A stretch of DNA of 43,374 nucleotides from an uncultured Candidatus Saccharibacteria bacterium (GCA_947253405.1 CAMXZF010000002.1:1-43374), one strand, 5' to 3'; shown: positions 35,488-43,341, counted from the first letter of the stretch. A program made the numbers and translations. Notes: a model not told the origin generated them from the letters alone.

Positions 35488-35926
35488 TAGTCTCCTCCTC
35501 TTTTATTTGGCGCCATAAAGTGCCTAAAACGCCGTTAACAAAACGAGAAGAGCTTTCTGATCCAAACGATTTAGCTAGTTCAATAGCTTCGTTAATCGCT
35601 ACTTTTGGCGGTATAAGCTCGCGCATACTGGTTAATTCAAACAAAGCCATGCGCATAATATCGCGATCAATAATGGAAATTTGCGATAGTGGCCAATCTG
35701 GTGCCGCTGGCGCAATAATTGCATCAAGCTGCCTTGATGCCTTATTTACCCCCTCGGCTAACTGATATACAAAATCAGTATCTTTTACTTTGTTGGCATA
35801 ACGCTCTAAATTACGCTCTAAAATATTACGTAAATTAGCCGAACTATCATCTAGATTAGTACGGAAGTCATACTCGTATAGTGTTTGTAGCACTATTATT
35901 CTACCTAGATGCCGATTACTTGCCAT
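35420..35926 (-). CDS. nusB: Transcription antitermination factor NusB
   Basis: 168 residues: NusB core to about 145 (RHLGRIIVLQTLYEYDFR, SQISIIDRDIMRMALFEL, PPKVAINEAIELAKSFG, SSSRFVNGVLGTLWRQI) and a Glu/Gln/Ser-rich tail. NusB with S10 acts in rRNA antitermination. Start ATG at 35926 with GAGGAG about 10 bases upstream. First gene of the nusB-NUDIX-rnc operon. Confidence 0.95.
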   Translation of the reverse strand: MASNRHLGRIIVLQTLYEYDFRTNLDDSSANLRNILERNLERYANKVKDTDFVYQLAEGVNKASRQLDAIIAPAAPDWPLSQISIIDRDIMRMALFELTSMRELIPPKVAINEAIELAKSFGSESSSRFVNGVLGTLWRQIKEEETNEQAEQSQQVSKEETSSASSQN

Positions 35927-36004
35927 TAGAGAAAACTCCTCGTTTATTTTTAATGTTCTATTAGTTTTTATAAATTTGATACTACAGTATAAATAGCTAT
36001 AAAT

Positions 36005-36154
36005 CTATTTTAAAGCTTTTTTGCCAGTGTCGCCCTTAGTAGTAACAGCCTTAACTGGTGATTTAGCGTTAACTCTACGCGCCAAATTCAAAATCAAGTG
36101 GCTACGACGATTGCCCGTACGACGTGGGCTAGTCTGTTTTTTGGGTTTACCCAT
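36005..36154 (-). CDS. rpmF: 50S ribosomal protein bL32
   Basis: A 49-residue gene: MGKPKKQTSPRRTGNRRSHL and on to a C-terminus GDTGKKALK. The basic N-terminus with P-K-x-x-T-S-x-x-R-x-x-x-R-R fits bL32. It is the cysteine-free form with no zinc ribbon. AAAGGAG ribosome site, and its own near-consensus promoter. Confidence 0.9.
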   Translation of the reverse strand: MGKPKKQTSPRRTGNRRSHLILNLARRVNAKSPVKAVTTKGDTGKKALK

Positions 36155-36181
36155 TTTTCTCCTTTACTTATACTTATTTTA

Positions 36182-36210
36182 ATTTTAGCAATTCAAACTG
36201 CTAAAATCAA
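36182..36210 (-). promoter_or_regulatory. Promoter of rpmF
   Basis: TTGATT (36205-36210), 17-base spacer, TAAAAT (36182-36187) preceded by TGc. Confidence 0.75.
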
Positions 36211-36235
36211 CTAGAAACCTAGCTATAACATAATA

Positions 36236-36264
36236 TTGACAATTTAGCATTTATATGCTATTAT
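36236..36264 (+). promoter_or_regulatory. Consensus promoter of the LysM gene, leaderless
   Basis: Perfect TTGACA (36236-36241), 17-base spacer, TATTAT (36259-36264) with TGc before it. The ATG is at 36272, 7 bases after the -10, so transcription should begin at about the start codon itself. Among the best promoters in the window. Confidence 0.85.
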
Positions 36265-36271
36265 TTAGCTT

Positions 36272-36679
36272 ATGGATAATCGAAATAGTAGAAAACTGAT
36301 GAATCGCAATAATTCCGCCAACAAGTCCAAGCGTGACACAAAAAATACGGAGAGTAGTTACGACACTAAACGGCTAAAGGGATTTTTAGCTGGCGTGGCG
36401 ATTGCAGCACTTTCTGGTGGCTGGTTAGCTAATGGCGTTGCCTCAGCTATTATCGACCATGACACTCCGCTCTATGATCAATATAGCTGTTCAAACGATA
36501 TCACTGTATCTGTTAAGCCTGGCGACAATTTATGGAACCTAACTAAAGAATCTATGGATAAAAACTTCGACAACAACGACGTTAGGGATTATATCGACGT
36601 TGTCCAAGAGCACAACAATCTGGATAATACTGGCCTAAAAGTTGGCCAAACCCTTAAAATACCTAGAAATTGTAAGTAA
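36272..36679 (+). CDS. Membrane-anchored LysM protein
   Basis: 135 residues: a 35-residue Asn/Lys/Arg-rich cytoplasmic tail, one membrane segment (about 37-60, GFLAGVAIAALSGGWLANGV), and a single LysM domain (about 78-132) with VKPGDNLWNLTKESMD, VVQEHNNLDN and LKVGQTLKIP. LysM binds peptidoglycan or related GlcNAc polymers, so it may tie the membrane to the wall, the epibiont's own or the host's. Two cysteines (YSCSND and PRNCK) bracket the domain and may pair. Strong leaderless-type promoter. Confidence 0.88.
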   Translation: MDNRNSRKLMNRNNSANKSKRDTKNTESSYDTKRLKGFLAGVAIAALSGGWLANGVASAIIDHDTPLYDQYSCSNDITVSVKPGDNLWNLTKESMDKNFDNNDVRDYIDVVQEHNNLDNTGLKVGQTLKIPRNCK

Positions 36680-36705
36680 TTAGATAACAACCCTTAAAAG
36701 TAAAC

Positions 36706-36733
36706 GCCCACTACCGCCAAAGCGATAGCGGGC
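36706..36733. terminator. Hairpin between LysM gene and the convergent 158-residue gene
   Basis: GCCCACTACCGC and GCGATAGCGGGC pair at 10 of 12 positions around a CAAA loop. U-runs are weak on both sides, but it is well placed to end both convergent transcripts. Confidence 0.6.
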
Positions 36734-36751
36734 AATTAGAAATCAGAAAAG

Positions 36752-37228
36752 CTAAAAATCATCGTCATCCATGACGTCGGCTAACATTTGATAATTAATG
36801 TTGGCTAGCGTACAAATATCATTAGCTATTTCTAAATTCTTTTTGGCATTTTCTAATGACAATAATAGATCATTTGATCTATATTTGGCTCGTTGCATTT
36901 GCATTGATAGCTGCGCCTGTTTTGACATACAATTAATTATCTCTAATCTAACATCATCCATATCTGGCTCATCTACATTTAAAGTAACAACATTATCACC
37001 TTTGCAATTTAAACCATTAACTATATCTAAAAGGCGATTTCTGCGAATATCCAGCAGCCTAATCTTAAGAATATTTTTTTTCCTAATTTCTTCATAGTTA
37101 CTAAGCGCTTTATCGTACTTGTCTTCTAAATCAGAACAAGTTTCCTCGGCTTTAGTCCGAACGTCTTTGCATGATCTATAAACTTGCCAGACATCGTCAA
37201 TATCTAGTATTTTGTCGCCGTCAATCAT
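36752..37228 (-). CDS. Coiled-coil protein, unknown function
   Basis: 158 residues, predicted almost entirely helical (AEETCSDLEDKYDKALSNYEE; AKYRSNDLLLSLENAKKNLE) with an acidic end MDDDDF. No known motif. It is the next gene after the 849-residue protein, 123 bases downstream, with its own TGtTATAAA -10-like element, so it may or may not work with it. Confidence 0.65.
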   Translation of the reverse strand: MIDGDKILDIDDVWQVYRSCKDVRTKAEETCSDLEDKYDKALSNYEEIRKKNILKIRLLDIRRNRLLDIVNGLNCKGDNVVTLNVDEPDMDDVRLEIINCMSKQAQLSMQMQRAKYRSNDLLLSLENAKKNLEIANDICTLANINYQMLADVMDDDDF

Positions 37229-37259
37229 CAGCTTCTCTCTTTCTGTAGTAAAGATCTTT

Positions 37260-37276
37260 ACCTAAAACTTTTAGGT
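37260..37276. repeat. Short palindromic hairpin upstream of the 158-residue gene
   Basis: ACCTAAA-ACT-TTTAGGT, a 7-bp stem in the leader region of the minus-strand gene. It may be regulatory; on the plus strand it is followed by a T6 run. Confidence 0.35.
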
Positions 37277-37351
37277 AACAGATTTTTTATAACATAAAAG
37301 AGCCCTATTGTCATGCTTAAGCGTAATAAAAATGAACTCTAACAAGCAGGT

Positions 37352-39901
37352 TTATATCTTTATACCATCGCGTTGACGGCGATAAGCCCTGTCGTTCACA
37401 AGCACTATCGGTAAATTAAAATACTCTGCCATCATTTTACTTTCACCATTAATGCTACTAGTGCTGCTACCGTGCACTAATACACACGAAGGCGCCAAAC
37501 GTTGGCGTCGATTGTTCTTGCCTTTATAATAGCGCTTAAGGACTACTTGGTTATATAGCAATACATTACGTGTGGGATAACTTAACTTTGCAGACTTGTT
37601 AATGAGCGTGTCTGTATCCATGAGCGGTGAAGCGTACTCTATAGTTCTGCCTGAATTAATTTTACAAGTCGATACCGAACGACCTTCGCTGCTAGTTGCT
37701 ACAACAGCATTGTCGTGTAAAACACTAAAACCCAAATAAATCGATGATGCTTCATCTGACGATCTTAAATAATTGCAAAAACGCGTGTTGCTGATTAGGC
37801 TAGTTTTTATTGTGCTAGACTCTAGTCCTTTATTCCAAAAATTAATTGCTCTTGCCCCTACTCCGCCAACCATTTCACTAGGCTCGCTATTTATGGTATG
37901 GGTTAATATTTTAAACTTTTCTTTTTCTAATAAAATAACATCCAATTTTGACTGCCCTGTAGTGTCGTCAATCATTTTATGTTTTAAGTTAATATCATCC
38001 AAATCAATTAATTCCGTCTTAAAATCAAAGTTTACATAATCTTCAATCTTTTTTAAGACATTAGCTAAAGCCATTGTGGCGTTACCACCCACTATCCGCT
38101 CTATTAAATGAAAGTTTGCTAGCAATGCATCTAAGTTATTGTCTTTACTAGCCTTTCTTAGGCTATCTACTCGGTTTAATAAACGCCAATCGTCAGCGCT
38201 TAGCTTGGCATTTTTGGCAGTGTTTGTGTCAATGATATCGCTACCCGCAAAAACACTTACGCCCAAATAAAGTGGTTGCAATATGTCATCGATCGCATCG
38301 CGCACCTTATTGATATTTTTGCTCCTTAGCTGTCGATGAAGCTTAAGGCCAAGCTTGTTCATATAATCATCTAACTGGTCAACCCTATCAATCTTTGTGG
38401 TGGCATTAAACTCTAAAAGTGTTTTTAAGTTAGTTAACTGCTTAGGAGTTAATTCATTTTTTGATAAACTATCAAACAAGTCTGCAAAAATAGCTTCTTT
38501 ATGTAAAACTAGTGAAACCAAACGCCCTGCCTCGTTTTTATATATACCAGTCTTTTCTACTGCTATAAAATGACGATTAAGCCGAACTAAATCCGCCTTA
38601 TTCATATGGCCAATCAAATCATATACACCATTATTAAGTTGAATAATTTGGCCAATACGCCCCCATCCCAATGAGTCAATAACCGCCGGCCTTAATAAAT
38701 AACTATTAACAAAAGGTACATCCCGGAATGACACACCACCTAAATGATAACTAAGTCTAGCAAAGTTATCGTCTAATTCCTTAAGCTTTGCCGCTAAATC
38801 AATCAACGGCAAGCCTTTTTTATTAATTAGTCTTGCGCTAATTGGCTCTGCCCCCACTTTAGCCAAAAACATCTGTTCGGCTAAAAAAGTCATCGGATCT
38901 AATCGACTCGAACGTAAACCTATTTTAAACCAATAATCAGCCATATCGTCCATACCCGAGGGCTGCAAGTCTGGTTTAATAATCAAATTTGGTATCAAGG
39001 CTTTTTTGGTTTTATTTGTGTTTAGCCAATCTTTTAAAAATTGCAATTTAACATGATAAAGTTTATCCACCATTTTACGCTGAATAATATTAAGCTGATA
39101 TAAATTGTTCTGCCTAATCATCACCCCTTTATGCTTGCTAATTTGGTTAGGCGACATTAAGGCGATTTTTTCTTCCTTGCTATTAAGGGGAATGTAGCCC
39201 AGCTGCTCCATAAGGTTAACTGCCTTTAAAAAGCCGTTACGCTCAGCCCGATTGCCACTATCAAAATTCACCAAATCATCTTGATCTAAAAAGTCACTCT
39301 GCATTGTTTTGACCATTAAATAGCTAGCGATTTCACCCACTGGGTTGCCACTATTAGGCCTAATGTTAAAAAAGCTAGATCTTAATCGTCTTTTAGCATA
39401 TTTAGCAACACTTTCGTCCCGTAAAATATCTAAGGCAACTTGTGTAGTCGCTGGGTCAAGCAAAAATTTACGATAATTAAAGCTATAGGCATTTAAATTA
39501 TCACCAATTCTGTTGATAGTCATCGCAATGTGATCGATCGTACGCTGATCACGCATTATCGGTAATATATTTACACCTGATTTTTCTAGTTTTTCAATTT
39601 CTTTACCAATTGATGTCAATAAATAACTAGGATATTTATCATCTAATTTTAAGCTACGGCGACTTATCTTAGATATATTCTTAAAAAACTGTTCTGTTAT
39701 TTTTGACTGCACCGTTGTATTGTTGGGGTCAATTTTACCCATAACAATTGAATTAGATAGGGCATTAGAGCTTTTTTTGTCAATTAAACGACAAGCTAGC
39801 TTTGCCATTCGTTTAGCCTTTTTTTCGCTAATTTGATCACGAAAATCAAAGCCATAACGAATATCAGCTAAATCAGTTCTGTTGTTGCCCACTACTTTCA
39901 T
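37352..39901 (-). CDS. Large uncharacterised cytoplasmic protein
   Basis: 849 residues, no signal peptide or clear membrane segment, mostly helical. I do not recognise it. Readable landmarks are MKVVGNNRTDLADIRYGFDF at the start, a mid-region ISARLINKKGLPLIDLAAKL, and a mixed alpha/beta C-terminal part of about 170 residues: SIYLGFSVLHDNAVVATSSE, EYASPLMDTDTLIN, YNQVVLKRYYKGKNNRRQ and SCVLVHGSS followed by EYFNLPIVLVND. The last looks like a strand-turn-helix-strand unit of an alpha/beta fold. A TGcTATTAT -10 and the 5' coding end lie in a 123-bp repeat copied at 40800-40922. The start has no Shine-Dalgarno. Function unknown. Confidence 0.7.
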   Translation of the reverse strand: MKVVGNNRTDLADIRYGFDFRDQISEKKAKRMAKLACRLIDKKSSNALSNSIVMGKIDPNNTTVQSKITEQFFKNISKISRRSLKLDDKYPSYLLTSIGKEIEKLEKSGVNILPIMRDQRTIDHIAMTINRIGDNLNAYSFNYRKFLLDPATTQVALDILRDESVAKYAKRRLRSSFFNIRPNSGNPVGEIASYLMVKTMQSDFLDQDDLVNFDSGNRAERNGFLKAVNLMEQLGYIPLNSKEEKIALMSPNQISKHKGVMIRQNNLYQLNIIQRKMVDKLYHVKLQFLKDWLNTNKTKKALIPNLIIKPDLQPSGMDDMADYWFKIGLRSSRLDPMTFLAEQMFLAKVGAEPISARLINKKGLPLIDLAAKLKELDDNFARLSYHLGGVSFRDVPFVNSYLLRPAVIDSLGWGRIGQIIQLNNGVYDLIGHMNKADLVRLNRHFIAVEKTGIYKNEAGRLVSLVLHKEAIFADLFDSLSKNELTPKQLTNLKTLLEFNATTKIDRVDQLDDYMNKLGLKLHRQLRSKNINKVRDAIDDILQPLYLGVSVFAGSDIIDTNTAKNAKLSADDWRLLNRVDSLRKASKDNNLDALLANFHLIERIVGGNATMALANVLKKIEDYVNFDFKTELIDLDDINLKHKMIDDTTGQSKLDVILLEKEKFKILTHTINSEPSEMVGGVGARAINFWNKGLESSTIKTSLISNTRFCNYLRSSDEASSIYLGFSVLHDNAVVATSSEGRSVSTCKINSGRTIEYASPLMDTDTLINKSAKLSYPTRNVLLYNQVVLKRYYKGKNNRRQRLAPSCVLVHGSSTSSINGESKMMAEYFNLPIVLVNDRAYRRQRDGIKI

Positions 39902-39926
39902 TTTTATTTATCTAATTTATATAAAT

Positions 39927-39935
39927 ATAATAGCA
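39927..39935 (-). promoter_or_regulatory. Extended -10 promoter of the 849-residue gene
   Basis: TGcTATTAT on the minus strand, 25 bases before the ATG at 39901. The same element is in the right repeat copy. Confidence 0.45.
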
Positions 39936-39936
39936 T

Positions 39937-39959
39937 AAAAACGCACCGCTAAGGGTGCG
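39937..39959 (-). terminator. Terminator, displaced copy in the left repeat
   Basis: CGCACC-loop-GGTGCG followed by TTTTT on the minus strand. It is the tRNA-Arg terminator duplicated with the repeat. Here it ends transcripts coming from the immunity-like gene. Confidence 0.75.
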
Positions 39960-40128
39960 CCAAATTAAAGCTATTGGTATGCCCGATATGGCAAAGTTGG
40001 AACGATGTCTTATTGGATATTAAGCGTATCTTTACCATTATTCACACCTCTCCCCTGTTAGCTAGTATATAATTATATTCTTCGGCTGAATTGAACACCA
40101 AGAATAACAGGCGGCATAGATCACGAAG

Positions 40129-40434
40129 CTACTTAGTATTAGTTTTCGTAAAATCATCAGGTTCTGGACGTTGCCAATTCGATTTTATTTCTTCGGTGCT
40201 TTTATTTTGCTCAATCGCCTCCACGGCAAAACTTGTGTAATCAGATATGCTTACAAAGCTATAGTTACACTCTAAATTGCCGTCGATAATACCCTTGTTG
40301 ATTAGCTCGTGGCAAATCCCAGACAACGCAATTAGACCGACCACTGATCTAGATTCTACAAGTTCGTCAGCAATAGTCATAAGCTCCTTGCCGACGCTCA
40401 GCTCATCAAATCTTATTTCGACGTTATTTTTCAT
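40129..40434 (-). CDS. Immunity-like small acidic protein
   Basis: 101 residues, acidic, cytoplasmic, mainly helical with a central VGLIALSGICHELINKGIID and YSFVSISDYTSFAVEAIEQN. I do not recognise a family. Size, acidity and position directly after a toxin-tip-like fragment are those of a contact-toxin immunity protein; this is inference from context. TATAAT (40442-40447) lies 7 bases before the ATG without a Shine-Dalgarno, so it has its own leaderless promoter between the toxin fragment and itself. It lies wholly inside the region bounded by the 123-bp repeats. Confidence 0.5.
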   Translation of the reverse strand: MKNNVEIRFDELSVGKELMTIADELVESRSVVGLIALSGICHELINKGIIDGNLECNYSFVSISDYTSFAVEAIEQNKSTEEIKSNWQRPEPDDFTKTNTK

Positions 40435-40441
40435 ACAGATT

Positions 40442-40447
40442 ATTATA
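40442..40447 (-). promoter_or_regulatory. -10 element of the immunity-like gene
   Basis: TATAAT on the minus strand in the 24-base gap between the toxin-like fragment and the 101-residue gene, 7 bases before its ATG. Confidence 0.45.
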
Positions 40448-40458
40448 CTATTTTTAGA

Positions 40459-40791
40459 TTAAGGAAAGAGCAGTTTATAGACTTGCCCAGGTCTATTGAG
40501 TTGCTTACTTCTGCCAGGATAGGCGCCACGGTCTGCATAATTACCATTACCATCAGCATGATTGTGACCAACTGAATTGCCATTGGAATCAGTGGCATAA
40601 AACTCCTGGCCAGTAACATGACCGGCAGCAATCAGAGTTTCACCCTCTTTTTTGGTTCCATCACGGCCAAATGACACAGTCACAGGGTTGCCATCCTTAT
40701 CAGTACCATACACCGGTGCCGTGAACGAACGGTCTCGATCAACCAGTACTTCTACGTCAGATAACGTGAGATGCCCCCGGCTAAATAGAAC
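40459..40791 (-). pseudogene. C-terminal fragment resembling a polymorphic-toxin tip
   Basis: The frame is open from 40791 with no ATG; the only usual start is GTG at 40711-40713, without a Shine-Dalgarno. It encodes about 110 residues, including GHLTLSDVEVLVDRDRSF, YGTDKDGNPVTVSFGRDGTK and SVGHNHADGNGNYADRGAYP. The Gly/Asp/Asn-rich repeat-like start leading into a His-rich compact tip, followed by a small acidic gene, is typical of Rhs/CDI-type toxin C-termini separated from their delivery part. The GHNHADG could bind a metal; activity is unknown. The fragment begins a few bases from the edge of the right 123-bp repeat, where homology was cut. Confidence 0.5.
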
Positions 40792-40835
40792 TTATATATA
40801 GCTAAATCAGTTCTGTTGTTGCCCACTACTTTCAT
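40752..40835 (-). pseudogene. Truncated copy of the 5' end of the 849-residue gene
   Basis: The right repeat carries ATG and the first 12 codons (MKVVGNNRTDLA) of the 849-residue gene. After the repeat boundary the frame runs 15 more codons through unrelated sequence to TAG. It is a by-product of the duplication and runs out of frame with the toxin-like fragment. Confidence 0.8.
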
Positions 40836-40908
40836 TTTTATTTATCTAATTTATATAAATATAATAGCATAAAAACGCACCGCTAAGGGTGCGCTAAATC
40901 AAAGCTAT

Positions 40909-40922
<14 letters not shown>
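40800..40922. repeat. 123-bp direct repeat, right copy
   Basis: Matches 39866-39988 at 121 of 123 positions. Here the tRNA-Arg part is continuous with the complete tRNA, and the gene part is truncated. Confidence 0.95.
40871..40893 (-). terminator. Rho-independent terminator of tRNA-Arg
   Basis: CGCACC-CTTAGC-GGTGCG followed by TTTTT on the minus strand, 16 bases after the CCA end of the tRNA. Confidence 0.85.
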
Positions 40923-40987
<65 letters not shown>

Positions 40988-41045
40988 AAAATAACTACCT
41001 AAATGTTATCATAGTGGTACCTAGATAACAAGCTGAGAAGTGTAA

Positions 41046-42392
41046 TTATTTATACTCAAAGCTGCCAATTTTAGTGTTAGTTGCGCCAATAGCATTATTT
41101 AGGAAAATATCATAGACTCCCTTAGTGTTATTTTGTGGCGTTAAGCATGTTAGCTGGCTATCGCCCTTATCGGTAATCTGGCAAATCTCATTAGCATCTT
41201 TTTTGCCATTACGATTTAAATCTAGATATATACTATAGATATCATCGACATTTTGTAAGTTATTGCCAAAAAACACTAGCTTGTTACCGCTCTTATAGTT
41301 CCAAGTGTCGCTAACTTTTACGAGTTGATTTGAAAGTTGTTGTTTATTACCATTACCAACTTGGCCATATTGATTTTTGCCCGTACACATAAGATGAAAG
41401 TCCCAGAAATCGTTCTTCTGTCTTGGGCGCATAATATCGCAAAAAGAATCTGACGAATTGTAAGAGTGTTTAATATAAGACTCACCATCTATGCCGATTG
41501 GAAAATGTCGCACTGGCGATAAATTATTATATTTGCGGTCTCCGGTAACAATACTGTTAACATTAAGCCCCCATATATATGTACCTGGCATGGCTCTATC
41601 TTTTGTCGTTTTAGCTATAGTTGAATTATAGCTAACCGACAATTCTTCAATGGAACCGACATCAAAACCTTTAATCTCTACCGGAGCTGGTCGCTCATTT
41701 TTAGTGCCATCACCTACACCAAGGCTTCCTGCAGTATTGCCCCAACAAAATACCCTGGCATCTCTTTCAACACCAGCATCTCCTTGCCGCCTAGTATTAT
41801 CCAAAGCACATACATGATACGAACCAAGCGCAATATTTTCTAAAGTCACCCCTTTTATAGCCCCTGCGTCATAAACCTTTTGTGGTATATCTCTATAGCT
41901 AGAACTGCCATTAACTCCCCGACCATAAACATTTATTCCCAGCTGACCCCACCTATTATTACCCCAACAGTAAGCCTTGTCTTTAGCGATTGCACAAGTA
42001 TTGTGAGCACCAACATCAATATCGGAAAATTCAGCATTAGCTAGTTCAGGGTAGCGGCTAAAGTTTGGCTGTACCGGCAAAGCATGTTCATTTTTTCCGC
42101 CAATGCCAAGGTTACCCCAAAAATTCCAGCCCCAACAATATGGCTTTTTGTCAATTAATACACAGCTGTGATAGAACTCACTCACCAATTTCTCTACTTT
42201 AGCGCCCTCGGTTGATCGACCAAATTTAACTAGCGTTGGCGTATATCTATCAGTAGCTGTACCATCACCTAATTGATATTTAGTATAGCCATAGTCGCCA
42301 TCGTTAACCGCACTATTTTTACCCCAACAATAAACCTTACTATCAGCGATAGCACAGGTACTATTTGATCCCGCTGATATGTCAGTTATTTT
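41046..42392 (-). CDS. RCC1-repeat secreted protein, C-terminal part after frame break
   Basis: An open frame of 448 residues with no ATG or ribosome site at its start, continuing the 42386-43336 gene in the -1 frame. It opens with ITDISAGSNSTCAIADSKVY, completing the second RCC1 repeat, and contains five more (CWG or equivalent blade motifs such as CAIAKDKAYCWGNNRWGQLG). Each of the first blades has a C...CWG cysteine pair. It ends in an IPT/TIG-like domain (SIYLDLNRNGKKDANEICQI ... FEYK) closely resembling that of the FGE/lectin-like secreted protein. RCC1 propellers are interaction platforms, so secreted forms may bind a host or surface ligand. Produced only if the frame break is crossed. 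Confidence 0.8.
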   Translation of the reverse strand, partial: KITDISAGSNSTCAIADSKVYCWGKNSAVNDGDYGYTKYQLGDGTATDRYTPTLVKFGRSTEGAKVEKLVSEFYHSCVLIDKKPYCWGWNFWGNLGIGGKNEHALPVQPNFSRYPELANAEFSDIDVGAHNTCAIAKDKAYCWGNNRWGQLGINVYGRGVNGSSSYRDIPQKVYDAGAIKGVTLENIALGSYHVCALDNTRRQGDAGVERDARVFCWGNTAGSLGVGDGTKNERPAPVEIKGFDVGSIEELSVSYNSTIAKTTKDRAMPGTYIWGLNVNSIVTGDRKYNNLSPVRHFPIGIDGESYIKHSYNSSDSFCDIMRPRQKNDFWDFHLMCTGKNQYGQVGNGNKQQLSNQLVKVSDTWNYKSGNKLVFFGNNLQNVDDIYSIYLDLNRNGKKDANEICQITDKGDSQLTCLTPQNNTKGVYDIFLNNAIGATNTKIGSFEYK

Positions 42393-42394
42393 TT
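42341..42394 (-). promoter_or_regulatory. A6 run, in-frame stop and downstream stem-loop in the RCC1 gene
   Basis: On the minus strand GGT-AAA-AAA-TAA ends the first frame; A6 is 42389-42394. Nine bases after it, TATCAGCG (42372-42379) pairs perfectly with CGCTGATA (42341-42348) over a 23-base loop. This is the geometry of a -1 frameshift stimulator, but an ordinary frameshift mutation cannot be excluded. Confidence 0.45.
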
Positions 42395-43336
42395 ACCTTC
42401 TAGCGCATTATTTCTATTAATTAATTTTGGCACCAAGCTATCAGTTCTGCTGCCATCGCCCAAAGATCCATATTTATTACTACCCCAACAATATAAATCA
42501 CCATCTTCAACTAAAGCACAACTATGAAATGTGCCAAGCGCAACTTTTTCAACTGATTTTTTATAAAGCTTATAGTCATTGACTACTGGTTCTACCGGCA
42601 ATTTAGGTGTCACGGTATAGACTACGTTGGTAGAGTAAGTGCCAGCTGGTAGAGAGTTAGATAGTTTAGCGCCATAGTAGATATAGAAGGTTTGGGACTT
42701 AGTTTGACCTACTTCAGCAGTAGCATCTTTTAGAGTGACGGGGTTGTCTTTAGTTGGGATTTGGTAAAAGCGAGCAAATTGAAAGGCTTCTGTTGCAATA
42801 ACATCATCATGTCCTCGAGCAAAAGCTTCCTCGCAAGATATAGTCTGGCCCATTCTGCCAAAGCTGCAGTCAGATATTGGCAAAAATCCCCAAGTATTGT
42901 CAGCTAGGCTAGAACCGCCAGTCTGAGTGATAATTGGCACACCATAATGACTATAGGCTACTTCTTGTTCACTATAGTTAGCCTGTACTGGATTAATGAC
43001 CCGGTTATCTTGATCATTAGGACTAGTCTTTTCTCTAGTTAGATTAGAGTGGTCTTTATTAGTACTAACAGTTGCTAGATAACCTACGCCACTATTAGCT
43101 TCAATGTTTAGGATAGTAGGATAGTTAGTTATCTTAGTGTTGTCGTTAGTAATATATTTATCTAGCTTAGCAATAGTATTAGCATCTTTATTACTTAGAC
43201 TAACAGTTAGATAGGTAGAGTCATTGTTATTATTAGTTGGTTCAGCTTTAACTAGATTAGGTAGAGATAGACTAGATAGTAAGATATAGAGAGATGGTAG
43301 AAGTAGGGTTAGAAAAGATAGGGTTTTTAAACCCAT
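42386..43336 (-). CDS. RCC1-repeat secreted protein, N-terminal part (signal peptide, shared module, first blade)
   Basis: 316 residues to a TAA. A signal peptide ends near SLPNLVKA-EPT (about 32). The shared N-terminal beta module (about 35-250) has TWGFLPISDCSFG and QTFYIYYGAKLSNSLPAGTY, parallel to the FGE/lectin-like protein. The first RCC1 blade is HSCALVEDGDLYCWGSNKYG. The frame ends at LEGKK-stop in an A6 run, in the middle of the pattern where the next blade would begin; moving to the -1 frame continues the repeats smoothly. If bypassed, the product is about 763 residues. Translation starts 5 bases after a G9 tract, which stands in for a Shine-Dalgarno. Confidence 0.85.
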   Translation of the reverse strand: MGLKTLSFLTLLLPSLYILLSSLSLPNLVKAEPTNNNNDSTYLTVSLSNKDANTIAKLDKYITNDNTKITNYPTILNIEANSGVGYLATVSTNKDHSNLTREKTSPNDQDNRVINPVQANYSEQEVAYSHYGVPIITQTGGSSLADNTWGFLPISDCSFGRMGQTISCEEAFARGHDDVIATEAFQFARFYQIPTKDNPVTLKDATAEVGQTKSQTFYIYYGAKLSNSLPAGTYSTNVVYTVTPKLPVEPVVNDYKLYKKSVEKVALGTFHSCALVEDGDLYCWGSNKYGSLGDGSRTDSLVPKLINRNNALEGKK

Positions 43337-43341
43337 AAATA

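Larger units (their letters stand above)
39866..39988. repeat. 123-bp direct repeat, left copy
   Basis: Identical to 40800-40922 except for two bases (39961 and 39966). It contains the first 12 codons of the 849-residue gene, its -10 element, a rho-independent terminator and the last 14 bases of tRNA-Arg including CCA (39975-39988). Confidence 0.95.

Noticed and set aside
39975..39988. Second tRNA gene at the left repeat
   Set aside because: Only the last 14 bases of tRNA-Arg are present. The sequence beyond does not form a T arm, D arm or anticodon stem, so it is a displaced 3' end and not a gene.
40459..40631. 62-codon methionine-rich frame at 40443-40631 as a membrane peptide gene
   Set aside because: It overlaps the toxin-like fragment in another frame, has no ribosome site, and its hydrophobic composition follows from the antisense of Asn/Gly/Asp-rich codons.
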